In this document: positions 41,551 to 50,688 of the stretch, piece after piece
Layout of the letters: each line of letters begins with the position of its first letter
How positions within the stretch are numbered: the stretch's first letter is position 1
Source: CAMFLJ01 sp965279255
Lineage (GTDB): Bacteria; Actinomycetota; Acidimicrobiia; Acidimicrobiales; Acidimicrobilacustridaceae
Reading direction: 5' to 3'
Length of the DNA stretch: 64,000 bases
Assembly (NCBI GenBank): GCA_965279255.1
Contig: OZ257146.1
Span: forward strand, 3,472,001 to 3,536,000
Made by a program: the position numbers and the translations under genes
Notes under the pieces: model-generated
Told to the model about the DNA's origin: nothing
The model's input: only the letters and a program-made list of their open reading frames with translations
Databases searched by the model: none

Positions 41551-41807
41551 AGTGATGATCGAGCTCACGCCGCCCGATACCGACGACCTGTACGAGCCAC
41601 TCGTCGACCACCCTCGGGTGCCAAGGGTCGTGGCGCTGTCCGGGGCTACCCCCGGGAAGAGGCCAACGCCCGGCCGGCCCGCCAGCACGGGTTGGTCGCC
41701 AGCTTCTCAGGACGCTGGCCGAGGGCCTCTCGGTCGATCAGCCCGACAGCGAGTTCGACGCCACCCTCGACGCGTCGATCGCCGGCATCTCCGCCTCGAT
41801 CACCTGA
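41551..41807 (+). pseudogene. Degenerate 3' copy of the class I aldolase gene
   Basis: This stretch is a close DNA match to 37773-38034, the last third of the intact aldolase gene, up to and including the stop codon and a few bases beyond. It is about five bases shorter, so the frame is broken in several places, and the codon for the Schiff-base Lys now reads Glu. There is no matching 5' part. The segment between the two copies (38035-41550) carries four unrelated genes, so the copies form a 3.5-kb direct repeat. Confidence 0.85.
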
Positions 41808-41885
41808 CCGGTGCGCCGACAACCAATCGGCCGCGCCGGCCCGGGGGCGTCGGGATGGGTCACCGCCGAGGCGAAGACGACGGGC

Positions 41886-41891
41886 GATAAT
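41886..41891 (+). promoter_or_regulatory. Probable -10 box (GATAAT)
   Basis: A GATAAT in GC-rich surroundings, 34 bases before the GTG at 41920, with AGGA eight bases before that GTG. It fits a promoter for the candidate nuclease gene, giving a leader of about 22 bases. No convincing -35 box is visible. Confidence 0.5.
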
Positions 41892-41919
41892 GCGGTGTGC
41901 GGGAATCAGGATCACGGCT

Positions 41920-42822
41920 GTGACGACTGAGCAGCTATTAGTCGGGGCGATGGGCTTAGCGTCCTGGAGGACACGGCATCGGTTGCTCGAGTATCAAGCG
42001 GTTGCGCCGGCAGGAGGCACGATCGGTGTCCATGGAGGGCTACCGACAATCGCGGCCAGCCACTACCTAGGACTGAACGAGGTCGGTGTAACCGACGAAG
42101 TAATGACAGCTCTTTGGTCATTCGGCCCAGAGTCCTCAGCGTACGCAGTCACGTCGAAGGCTGAGTCCAATCACCTTGGCGCAGACATCGCCCTTGTCCA
42201 CTCGGCAAGTCAGCGGATCCTCCTCTATCAGGCGAAGCTCGCCGCTCGTGTTGGTGGCACCTTCGACTTGAAGTCAGACGTAACGAAGGCGCAGCTAAAG
42301 AGGCTCCAGAGGAAGAGCGTGACGATCGGGGGTCAGACCTATTCGGTGACTGGGCGCCTTGCGCTCTACCAGGCCGACTACGAGCCCTTTCTTAGTCGCT
42401 GCAAGCTCGTTCCAGCTCCTCTCTGGTTCACCTTTTGGCCATGGAATCCGATGTTGGCACTCGCATCTCTCGGTCCGCACGCCAGCCCTGCAGAGACGTA
42501 CTACGAGGAGGTCCTTCGGCATGGATGCTCGCCGAGCGGAGTAGTGGCATCGAACGCTTCGGGGAGCGATCCCATCGGGTCAGTAGCCGTCGCAGCAACA
42601 TGGCCTTGGGAGTTCGAGACCTACAGCTGGCTAAGGGCTAGCGGCAGCGGTGCGTCAGGGGGAGCCCCCGACCAACAGGGTGAGACTGCGGAGCCGCCAG
42701 AGTTCACATCATTTGAGCCGACCCTCGACGAGCCGTTCGGTGAAGCCGCGTCAGTCGCGCAGCAGCTTGCGGCGGAGCTGACGCTTCCTGCCTCATGGCA
42801 ACTTTCGGTGATCATCCTGTAG
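41920..42822 (+). CDS. Candidate PD-(D/E)xK protein, unrecognised
   Basis: A 300-residue protein with no family I can name. Residues 83-106 hold Glu83, Asp89 (LGADIALV) and Gln104-x-Lys106 (LLYQAKLA), the spacing of a PD-(D/E)xK nuclease core with Gln in place of the second acid, as in some DUF6615-type and Mrr-type domains. The remaining chain has no other motif and a hydrophilic, acidic C-terminal third. Its codons include TTA and ATA-type choices rare in the neighbours, which suggests horizontal origin. It is the first gene of the defence-type island. GTG 41920 has AGGA upstream; ATG 41890 is possible. Confidence 0.6.
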   Translation: MTTEQLLVGAMGLASWRTRHRLLEYQAVAPAGGTIGVHGGLPTIAASHYLGLNEVGVTDEVMTALWSFGPESSAYAVTSKAESNHLGADIALVHSASQRILLYQAKLAARVGGTFDLKSDVTKAQLKRLQRKSVTIGGQTYSVTGRLALYQADYEPFLSRCKLVPAPLWFTFWPWNPMLALASLGPHASPAETYYEEVLRHGCSPSGVVASNASGSDPIGSVAVAATWPWEFETYSWLRASGSGASGGAPDQQGETAEPPEFTSFEPTLDEPFGEAASVAQQLAAELTLPASWQLSVIIL

Positions 42823-43354
42823 ATCGCCTACTCGCTGTTCGACCGTGGGCGAGTGTCCGACGACCGTGAAACCGTAATCCGTAAACCGGCTCATGACCAC
42901 ACGAGCGTCCCCGGCGACTGCGACCTCGGTGCGCTAGCGACCAGGCTGTAGCTCGATCGCTGGCCAGGGACTTTCATCCCGCCGAGAACTCCTCCGGGCA
43001 CAGGGAATCCATGGGCCGGGATCGGCCAAACTCTGGCCAAGCGCAGCCGGACGCAGTATGCGCCTGATCTGGCAATCCTCACCGGGTACGTGGCCTAGAC
43101 GGGCTGCCGGCTCCTACCAAACAGAACGCTGAGGATTCGAGGCCCCCGAACGCTCGACACACGTCCAAGCCACACCGCCGAGCACGGACACGGACCCGGC
43201 TCTCTGTGCTTTGCGGGATCAATCGCACACTCGTCCGCACTATGCAGCGGTATGCCACGCTGTTGCCACCAGGCGGAGGGGTTGAGGGAGTAGGTCTCGT
43301 GCCGCCCCTGTCCGAAGCCTGTTCTCAGCATCGGCCGACGGACCAGGACGACAC
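42823..43354. other. 532-base gap without a confident gene
   Basis: No convincing coding region is seen on either strand. A plus-strand frame without a start codon (about 42954-43096) reads like a gene remnant, ending in a plausible coding-like peptide, and short minus-strand frames lack ribosome sites. The composition is mixed. The last 30 bases hold the ribosome site (CAGGACG) of hsdM. Confidence 0.6.
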
Positions 43355-44872
43355 GTGACCAGAACCGAGAAGACTCGGAAACAGGGGCTCACCCAGCAGG
43401 AGTTGGAATCGCGCCTGTGGGCGGCGGCCAACAGCCTGCGAGGACCGGTCGACCCCTCGGACTTCAAGGCGTACATCTTTCCGTTGCTGTTCTACAAGCG
43501 GATCAGCGACACATGGCAGACCGAGCACACAGACGCCGTCGCCGAGTGGGGCGACGGGCTCGACGACACCATCGAGGCGGACTACCACCGCTTCACCATC
43601 CCCGACGGCTGCCATTGGGCCGACCTGCGCAAGGCCCATGAGAACGTCGGCGTGACATTGCAGAACATCCTCGACCGAATCCAACAGGCCAACCCAGAGA
43701 CCCTCGCTGGCATCTTCGGCGACGTCGCCTGGGGCAACAAGGACAAGCTCCCCGAAACGGCCCTGCTGAACTTGATCGACTCCTTCGGCTCACTCGATCT
43801 GTCACCCCGCAACGTGGGTCACGACGTCCTCGGCGCCGCCTACGAGTACCTCCTCAAGCAGTTTGCCGACGAGAGCGGCAAGAAGGCCGGCGAGTTCTTC
43901 ACGCCCCGAGCGGTTGTGCGGCTACTCACCCGGATCCTCGACCCCCAGCCGACCGACAGCGTCTACGACCCTGCCTGTGGCTCGGGCGGCATGTTGGTCG
44001 AAGCCGCCAACGAGGTGATCGAGGCCGGCGGGTCACTGGCCCAGATGCGCTTCTACGGCCAGGAGGTGAACCTCACCACCGCAGCCATCGCCCGCATGAA
44101 CCTGTTCCTCCACGACATCGAGGACGCCCGGGTGTTGCGTGGCGACACGCTGCGTCAGCCCAAGTTCCTCGATGCCAAGGGCCGTCTCGAGCACTTCGAC
44201 GTGGTCATCGCCAACCCGCCGTTCTCGCTCAAGGGCTGGGGTGCCGAGACCTGGACCCGGGACACCTACGGACGGGCGCAGTGCGGCGTACCGCCGGCCG
44301 GAAACGCCGACTTCGCCTGGGTACAGCACATGGTTGCCTCAATGCGACCCGAACGAGGTCGCGTCGGGGTAGTGATGCCCCACGGCGCACTCTTCCGAGG
44401 GGCAGGCGAAGCCAAGATTCGGCAGTGCCTAGTGCTGCACGACCAGCTCGAAGCGGTCATCGGCCTTCCCCAGAACCTCTTCTACTCGACCACGATCCCG
44501 GCCTGCCTGTTGATCTTCCGGGCTGTGAAGGCACCGAACCTGCGCGGATCCGTGATGTTCGTCGACGGCTCCGCTCGGTTCGCCAAAGGGCGCCAAAACA
44601 CGATGGAACCATCCGACGTAGAGGCGATCCTGGAGGCCTACCGCTCAGGTACGAGTTCCTCCGACGCGGGTGCGGTGGGTGTTCGCCTCGTCCCCCACGA
44701 AGATATCGAGGCCAACGGCTGGGACCTGAGCATTGGCAACTACATCGCATCGAGACAACGGGAGGCAGCGGACGTGGCGAGTTCTTTGAGGGAACTGCGC
44801 CTGGCGCAAGCGGCGTTGCGAGATGCCGAGGCGATTCTCGACGAGCACCTCAAGGACGCCGGATATGCCTGA
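43355..44872 (+). CDS. hsdM: Type I restriction-modification methyltransferase subunit HsdM
   Basis: A 505-residue N6-adenine methyltransferase subunit. It has the N-terminal HsdM helical domain (LESRLWAAANSLRGPVD, then FPLLFYKRISD), the SAM motif DPACGSGG at residues 205-212 and the catalytic NPPF at 287-290. It methylates the target adenine as part of M2S and, with R, the full complex. GTG 43355 follows AGGACG. It overlaps hsdS by 8 bases and is the first gene of a full type I operon. Confidence 0.95.
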   Translation: MTRTEKTRKQGLTQQELESRLWAAANSLRGPVDPSDFKAYIFPLLFYKRISDTWQTEHTDAVAEWGDGLDDTIEADYHRFTIPDGCHWADLRKAHENVGVTLQNILDRIQQANPETLAGIFGDVAWGNKDKLPETALLNLIDSFGSLDLSPRNVGHDVLGAAYEYLLKQFADESGKKAGEFFTPRAVVRLLTRILDPQPTDSVYDPACGSGGMLVEAANEVIEAGGSLAQMRFYGQEVNLTTAAIARMNLFLHDIEDARVLRGDTLRQPKFLDAKGRLEHFDVVIANPPFSLKGWGAETWTRDTYGRAQCGVPPAGNADFAWVQHMVASMRPERGRVGVVMPHGALFRGAGEAKIRQCLVLHDQLEAVIGLPQNLFYSTTIPACLLIFRAVKAPNLRGSVMFVDGSARFAKGRQNTMEPSDVEAILEAYRSGTSSSDAGAVGVRLVPHEDIEANGWDLSIGNYIASRQREAADVASSLRELRLAQAALRDAEAILDEHLKDAGYA

Positions 44873-46082
44873 AGGCTGGGTGAGCGTCCCACTGGGCTCG
44901 GTAACGACACAGGTGGGTGAGACGGTTCCGGTTCGCGCCGGGGAGACCTACAGGCTCCTCGGCGTGTCCTCGAAGGGTCGAGGCGTCTTCGGCAAAGAGC
45001 CGATCTCGGCAGACGCAACCAAGGCCAAGCATTTCACCCCGGTGAAGGCCGGCCAGTTCATCTACAACCGATTGTTCGCCGGGACTGGTTCGTTCGGCGT
45101 CGTGCCAGACGACTTGGACAACACCTTCGTCTCAAATGAGTTCCCAGTCTTCGACACCGACCCCGACCTGCTTGATGTGCGATACCTGGGACTGCTGTTC
45201 CAGAGACCAGAGATCTGGGAACAGGTTGCCTCTGAATGCGTCGGATCAACTGGCTCACGCATGCGCTGGAAGGAAGATCGGTTTCGGGCTTTCGTCATGG
45301 ATCTGCCGCCGCTCGTCGAGCAGCAGTACGTCGTCGAGATCATTAGTGCAGCCGACGCGATGGTGTTCGAGTCTGCACGGGTTGTCACAACCACGCGCGA
45401 GACCGCCGCATCGATTCGGCGGGAACTCTTCCGGCCGACGAGCGAGGGCTCCCCCATCCGGGACCTACTCGCTCGGAACATCGGGGGCGTCTGGGGTGGT
45501 GAGCCCGGATCCGACGAGATCGACGTCGTCGTGTACCGCTCTACTGATTTCACCAACCACGGCGAGCTCCGCTCTGAGGTCGGGGCTCCTCGGTCGATCA
45601 CAAAGAAGCAGTTGGCCAGTAGAGAGCTCCGCCGGGGAGACATCCTTCTGGAGAAGTCTGGCGGCGGACCGAACCAGCCAGTTGGTCGGGTGGTCCGAGT
45701 TGAGGAAACCAGGGGCGCGAGTGTCTGCGCGAACTTCGTTCAGCTTCTGACACCGGACCCTTCGACAGTGAATCCAGGTTTCCTCTTCTATGCGCTCCTG
45801 GCATGGCACGAGATGGGACGAACCGAGGAGTACCAGCGAAGGACCACCGGTCTTCGGAACCTTCGAACCAAGGACTACCTCGCCTTGCCGGTCGACGTCT
45901 CAGAATTGGATAGCCAGTCAGAAGCCGTGGCTTTGCTGGACGCCTTCTCAGAGGCGGCCTCCACCGCATCGGCTGTCCGCGACGGGGCGATCGCATTGCG
46001 GGCAGCGCTGCTGGAGGAGTTCCTCACCGGCAAGCACGAAGTCCCAGGCTCGCACGGCTCCGCTTCGGGCTTCGTCTCATGA
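44865..46082 (+). CDS. hsdS: Type I specificity subunit HsdS
   Basis: A 405-residue DNA-recognition subunit with two target-recognition domains (about residues 1-160 and 200-370). Between and after them are the conserved helical spacers, seen as DLPPLVEQQYVVEIISAAD in the middle and a similar region before the C-terminal helix (DSQSEAVALLDAFSEAA). HsdS sets the bipartite target sequence. ATG 44865 overlaps hsdM; the stop overlaps the hsdR ATG (ATGA). Its target cannot be predicted from sequence alone. Confidence 0.9.
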   Translation: MPEGWVSVPLGSVTTQVGETVPVRAGETYRLLGVSSKGRGVFGKEPISADATKAKHFTPVKAGQFIYNRLFAGTGSFGVVPDDLDNTFVSNEFPVFDTDPDLLDVRYLGLLFQRPEIWEQVASECVGSTGSRMRWKEDRFRAFVMDLPPLVEQQYVVEIISAADAMVFESARVVTTTRETAASIRRELFRPTSEGSPIRDLLARNIGGVWGGEPGSDEIDVVVYRSTDFTNHGELRSEVGAPRSITKKQLASRELRRGDILLEKSGGGPNQPVGRVVRVEETRGASVCANFVQLLTPDPSTVNPGFLFYALLAWHEMGRTEEYQRRTTGLRNLRTKDYLALPVDVSELDSQSEAVALLDAFSEAASTASAVRDGAIALRAALLEEFLTGKHEVPGSHGSASGFVS

Positions 46083-49000
46083 CGGCCGTCGCCGAGACCG
46101 CAGTGCAAGCGGCACTGGTGGCACGGCTGGCTGAGGCCGACCTTGGATGGCGGTTCGTTCCGGCGCCGGAGTTGCCCCGGCAGTTGGACGGGGTATTGCT
46201 CGATGACCAGGTGTTCGAGGCGCTCGTCCGACTGAACCCGGTGGTCGCCGAACACCCGGACCGTGTGACCGAGGTGATCCCTCGACTGAGGGCGGTGCTG
46301 CTCACGGTCATGAACGACGGATTGGTGGCAGCAAACGAGGAGATGGTCGCGTGGCTGTGCGGCCGCAAGACGGTGAGGTTCTCGGGCACCGACGAGTTCG
46401 TGCCCGTGCGCCTGATCGACTTCGACGATCCGCACGCCAATGAGCTGATCGTGTCGACTGAGGTGACGTTCCACCCAGGATCGACGGAGTGCCGCTACGA
46501 CCTGGTGCTGTTCGTCAACGGGTTTCCGCTGGTGGTAGGCGAGACGAAGACCCCGGTGAGCTTCACGACTTCGTGGCTGAACGGGGCCAACGACATCTAC
46601 TCGGCCTACGAGGTCAAGACGCCAGCGTTCTTCGTGCCCAACGTGCTGTCATTCGCCACCGAAGGCAAGGAGCTCCGCTACGGAGCCGTGCGGCAGCCTC
46701 CTGAGACGTGGCTCCCATGGTCGAGAACTACCGATGAGCTTCCGCTGCCGGGGTTGGCCAGTGTGCTGCGCTCGGCCGAGCTGCTGCTCGATCCGGCGGT
46801 GGTGCTCGACATCCTGCGCACCTACACCTTGTTCTCGCGACGGTCGTCCACGTCCGGTGGCTACGTGCAGAAGGTGATCCCGAGGTACCCGCAGGTGGAG
46901 GCGGTCGACGCCATCGTGGCCCGGGTGCAAGACGGGTCTCGCCGACAGGGACTGGTGTGGCACCACCAGGGCTCGGGCAAGACTCTTCTGATGGCCTTCG
47001 CTGCGGCGAAGCTGCGCCAACAGCTCGATCTGGACGCCCCCACGATCCTCGTGGTACTCGACCGGCTCGATCTGATCGAACAGGTGCAGTCGGAGTTCAC
47101 GTCTGTCGGGATCCCTGGCCTGAAGGTCGGGCAGACACGCGAAGACCTCCAACGGATGCTTGCCGAGGACACCCGAGGGGTGATCGTCACCACCATCTTC
47201 CGGTTCGCTGATGCAGGGCTGCTGAACGAGCGCTCCAACATCGTGGTGATGGTCGATGAGGCCCACCGCACCCAGGAGGGACGTCTCGGCAAGGACATGC
47301 GAGACGCCCTGCCCAACGCTCGTTTCATCGGGCTCACCGGTACGCCCATCGCCACCGATGAGCACAACACCTGGGCGACCTTCGGTGACCCCGACGACCC
47401 CGACGGAGTGCTCAACCACTACTCGGTTGAACGGTCGATCGCAGACGGAGCAACGCTTCCGATCCATGTCGAGACAAGGCTGGTCGACTTTCACATCGAT
47501 CACGAGGCCCTCGACCAAGCCTTCAAGGAACTGGCTGAGGAAGAAGGGCTCGACGAGCGTGAGGCCGGCATCGTGGCCCGGCGGGCATCACGGGTCGATC
47601 AGTTGATGAAGGACCCAGACCGCATGGACGCGGTCTGCGCTGACATCGTCGATCACTACCGGAGCAAGGTCGCGCCTCTGGGATTGAAGGCTCAGGTCGT
47701 AGCGTTCGACCGCGAACTCTGCGTGGCCTATCAGGAACGGATCGCAGCACTCCTCGGTGGCTTCGGGGAGGCCACCGTGGTGATGACCACCGTCTCCAAG
47801 GGCGACCCCGCTGAGTGGGAGAAGTGGAGTCTCGACCGCGACGCTGAGGCCCGGATCAAGGACCGCTTTCGGGATCTCGACGACCCCCTGAAGATGTTGA
47901 TCGTCACTGCCAAGCTGCTCACGGGCTTCGACGCACCGATCGAGGGCGTCATGTACCTCGACAAGCCGCTGCGAGCACACACCCTGTTCCAGGCGGTGTG
48001 CCGCACCAACAGGCGCTGGACCAACCCCCGCACCGGCCAGGAGAAACTGCACGGTCTCGTTGTCGACTACGTCGGGATGGGCAATGAGCTAGCGAAGGCC
48101 GTCGCCGTTCGGGATACCGGCCACCGCAAGGCCCTCCCGTCGGACGTCGACGAGCTGGTCGATTTGCTCGCTGAGCACCTCGAGACCTGCATGGCACGGT
48201 TCCAGGGCATCGACCGCACCGCTCCCGGGTTCGAGCAGCTCTACGAAGCCCAGAACCGCCTGCCCGACGAGAAGATCCGCAACGCCTTCGCTGCCGAGTT
48301 CCTCCGCTGCGAAGGGCTCTTCGAGTTCCTCTGGCCCGCCACCGAGCTCCGCCCCGTCGAAGGCGACTACAAGTGGCTCGCCCGCATCTACAAGTCGGTG
48401 ATGCCCACCGATGCCGCCGACAAGCTGCTGTGGCAAAGACTCGGCGCCAAGACCGCCGAACTAATCAGCGCCCACATCAGCGACGTCACCGTCGACGGAG
48501 GTGGGCTCGAGACCGTGGCGGTCGACGCCGGCGTCTTCGAAGCGCTGCGGCAGCTCAACCTCTTCCCTCCCCCGCCGCCAGGTGACACGCCCCAACCACC
48601 CACCATCGAGGACGTCCTCACGACCCTCGAAGGGCGTCTCCAGCGCAAACTCGCCGGAGACACCGGGACCCACCCGGTGTGGGTGAGCCTGGCCGAGCGG
48701 CTCGAATCCCTGCGCAAGGCGAAGATCGACTCTGCGGCTGCGTCGGTCGACTTCCTGAAGCAACTGCTCGAGGTCGCGAAGGATCTCGTCCACGCCGAGA
48801 AGGCAGAGGACGAGGGGCGTCTCGACGAGATCGTCGTCGTTGATCCAGATCGGGGTGCCCTCAGCCAGATCCTGACCGAGTACTCACCGCCCGAGGTTCC
48901 CGTCGTCGTGGAGGTGGTCGTCGGCAAGATCGACTCCATCGTGCGACCGATTCGAGGTACCGGCTGGCAGCAGAGCCAACCGGGAGACCGAACCGTCCGA

Positions 49001-49093
49001 CAAGAACTGCGCAAGGTTCTCCGAGATAGCGGCCTGCCCCCACAAGGCGACCTGTTCGACCGCGCCTACGCCTACATAAGCGAGCACTACTAA
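46079..49093 (+). CDS. hsdR: Type I restriction subunit HsdR
   Basis: A 1004-residue translocase-nuclease. The N-terminal nuclease motif is Asp141, Glu155-x-Lys157 (CRYDLVLFVNG, VGETKTP). The helicase motor has Walker A GSGKT at 298-302 and DEAH at 393-396, with downstream SF2 motifs LTGTPIA and TGFDAP. The C-terminal part is helical and would bind the MTase core. It cuts unmodified DNA far from the site after ATP-driven translocation. All key residues are present, so the enzyme looks active. An Mrr-type gene follows after 17 bases. Confidence 0.95.
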   Translation: MTAVAETAVQAALVARLAEADLGWRFVPAPELPRQLDGVLLDDQVFEALVRLNPVVAEHPDRVTEVIPRLRAVLLTVMNDGLVAANEEMVAWLCGRKTVRFSGTDEFVPVRLIDFDDPHANELIVSTEVTFHPGSTECRYDLVLFVNGFPLVVGETKTPVSFTTSWLNGANDIYSAYEVKTPAFFVPNVLSFATEGKELRYGAVRQPPETWLPWSRTTDELPLPGLASVLRSAELLLDPAVVLDILRTYTLFSRRSSTSGGYVQKVIPRYPQVEAVDAIVARVQDGSRRQGLVWHHQGSGKTLLMAFAAAKLRQQLDLDAPTILVVLDRLDLIEQVQSEFTSVGIPGLKVGQTREDLQRMLAEDTRGVIVTTIFRFADAGLLNERSNIVVMVDEAHRTQEGRLGKDMRDALPNARFIGLTGTPIATDEHNTWATFGDPDDPDGVLNHYSVERSIADGATLPIHVETRLVDFHIDHEALDQAFKELAEEEGLDEREAGIVARRASRVDQLMKDPDRMDAVCADIVDHYRSKVAPLGLKAQVVAFDRELCVAYQERIAALLGGFGEATVVMTTVSKGDPAEWEKWSLDRDAEARIKDRFRDLDDPLKMLIVTAKLLTGFDAPIEGVMYLDKPLRAHTLFQAVCRTNRRWTNPRTGQEKLHGLVVDYVGMGNELAKAVAVRDTGHRKALPSDVDELVDLLAEHLETCMARFQGIDRTAPGFEQLYEAQNRLPDEKIRNAFAAEFLRCEGLFEFLWPATELRPVEGDYKWLARIYKSVMPTDAADKLLWQRLGAKTAELISAHISDVTVDGGGLETVAVDAGVFEALRQLNLFPPPPPGDTPQPPTIEDVLTTLEGRLQRKLAGDTGTHPVWVSLAERLESLRKAKIDSAAASVDFLKQLLEVAKDLVHAEKAEDEGRLDEIVVVDPDRGALSQILTEYSPPEVPVVVEVVVGKIDSIVRPIRGTGWQQSQPGDRTVRQELRKVLRDSGLPPQGDLFDRAYAYISEHY

Positions 49094-49110
49094 CCCACCG
49101 GAGAGCCACC

Positions 49111-50166
49111 ATGGCCGATCAGACCTTGACGCCACGTGCGTGGCTCACCCGTACCGGGCGCCTTGGCGAGCGGGATGCGTTTGCCCTCGACAGGGGGTTC
49201 GCAGGAGGAGGATTCCGGGAGGTCGCCGACCTGAGCGCAGCGAAATCCCGGGAGGATGTCCACGACCTCGTCTCCAAGGGATTCCCCGACGCCAGCGCCG
49301 GCCGGATCAACAACTTCACGGGGCAGCTCTGGGCACTGCGATCGAGCATCGCCGTGGGCGACCTTATAGTGCTCCCTCTCAAGACAACGTCCCAGATCGC
49401 GATCGGGAAGGCAACGGGCGGATACGAGTACCGGGATGACGCCGATCCGGACCGTCGCCATGTGATCCCGGTTGAGTGGGTACGCACAGACGTCCCACGC
49501 ACCGCCGTGCACCAGGACCTCCTCTACTCGCTCGGCGCATTCATGACGATCTGCGAGATCAAGCGCAACGACGGCGCTTGGCGGCTGTTGCAGATCGCCA
49601 AGACCGGCACCGACCCGGGCGCCCGCTCGGAGCTCGTTCCGCCGGATGACGCCGCCGATGACGACTCGGCCACGGTGACGGCCAGCGTCGATCTCGAACG
49701 GGCCTCACTCGACCGGATCCAGGGCTTCATCGCCGAGCGCTTTGCCGGTCACGGTCTTGCCCGACTCGTCGGTGCAGTTCTCGAAGCGGAGGGATTCACG
49801 TGCCAAGTGGTCGATCCCGGTCCCGATGGCGGCATCGATGTGTTCGCCGGGCAGGGTCCCTTCGGACTCGACAGCCCTCGCCTCATCGTCCAGGTGAAGT
49901 CGAGCCCCAGCCCGGTGGAGGCCAAGGTCGTTCGTGAACTCCAGGGGGTGATGTCCACACACGGAGCGGATCAGGCTTTGATCGTCGCTTGGGGTGGCGT
50001 GAACAAGGTGGCCAAGCAGGAGCTCCGAAACCAGTTCTTCAAAGTGAGGGTGTGGGGAGCAGATGATCTGCTCGAAGCGGTCGTCCGCAACTACGACCGG
50101 CTCGACGAGGGCGTCCGGGCCGACCTGCCGCTGAAGCGCATCTGGGCGCTCGTCGAGGACGAATGA
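49111..50166 (+). CDS. mrr: Mrr-type restriction endonuclease
   Basis: A 351-residue protein. The C-terminal Mrr_cat nuclease has Asp243 (PDGGIDVFA) and Gln261-x-Lys263 (LIVQVKSSP), the Mrr form of PD-(D/E)xK with Gln. The N-terminal 150 residues are not the usual Mrr winged helix but a beta-rich region (GDLIVLPLKTTSQIAIGKATG) that may read DNA modification, PUA/EVE-like. Mrr proteins cut methylated DNA. It follows hsdR closely and is followed after 13 bases by a small Cys-rich gene, so all five are probably one operon. Confidence 0.85.
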   Translation: MADQTLTPRAWLTRTGRLGERDAFALDRGFAGGGFREVADLSAAKSREDVHDLVSKGFPDASAGRINNFTGQLWALRSSIAVGDLIVLPLKTTSQIAIGKATGGYEYRDDADPDRRHVIPVEWVRTDVPRTAVHQDLLYSLGAFMTICEIKRNDGAWRLLQIAKTGTDPGARSELVPPDDAADDDSATVTASVDLERASLDRIQGFIAERFAGHGLARLVGAVLEAEGFTCQVVDPGPDGGIDVFAGQGPFGLDSPRLIVQVKSSPSPVEAKVVRELQGVMSTHGADQALIVAWGGVNKVAKQELRNQFFKVRVWGADDLLEAVVRNYDRLDEGVRADLPLKRIWALVEDE

Positions 50167-50179
50167 GGCGCACAGACCG

Positions 50180-50611
50180 ATGGCGGACCGGTCGAAGCAC
50201 ACCAAGCGCGACATCCTCAACATGTGGCAGGGAGCGCACGGGCAGTTGACGCCGGCACAGAGGCGGAACTTCCTGCTCCGACCTGAGGTCGACGAGCAAC
50301 TCGAGCTTCCGTGGACCACTGTGCTCAAGGCGATACGCCGGTACCCCAAGCTCAGCGACTCGCTAGTGGCTGCCCGGAAGCAGCCAAGGCCCCCCGCTGC
50401 CTCTCCACCGCCAAGGCGGCGGAACAAACGGGGAGTCGATCCCGCGCACCCAGTCCTCGGCTCGGGTGGGCTGTCAGGGGTTCCCGGAACGAAGGCCTCG
50501 TACGGTTCGGGCCTCGTCCACAATCCGGGGGGCTACGCGAGAGACACCCGGGAGCGTTGCGAGCACTGCGGTGCCAAGGTCGCACCCGGCACCTCACACG
50601 AGTGTCGATGA
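50180..50611 (+). CDS. Small basic protein with C-terminal zinc-knuckle-like motif
   Basis: A 143-residue protein. The first 65 residues are helical and basic, the middle (70-110) is Pro/Arg/Gly-rich and likely unfolded, and the last 20 hold C-x2-C and a later H-x-C (CEHCGAKVAPGTSHEC), a small zinc-binding site. No family recognised. It starts 13 bases after the Mrr stop with GAGGCG at the right distance, so it is translated with the nuclease and may be a partner or regulator. Confidence 0.6.
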   Translation: MADRSKHTKRDILNMWQGAHGQLTPAQRRNFLLRPEVDEQLELPWTTVLKAIRRYPKLSDSLVAARKQPRPPAASPPPRRRNKRGVDPAHPVLGSGGLSGVPGTKASYGSGLVHNPGGYARDTRERCEHCGAKVAPGTSHECR

Positions 50612-50688
50612 CCGCAAGTTGCTCGACGGGCTGGTTGGTGGAGCTCCTGGCGCCGAGGACGGACGAGGCACCCTGCCAGCAACCGGGG

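Noticed and set aside
42954..43096. Plus-strand frame with a coding-like peptide before hsdM
   Set aside because: There is no start codon and no recognised family. It may be a remnant, so it is only mentioned in the gap entry.
43355..50611. BREX, DISARM or Dnd-type system
   Set aside because: No PglZ, BrxC, DrmA/DrmB or Dnd genes are present. The genes match a standard type I RM operon with Mrr added.
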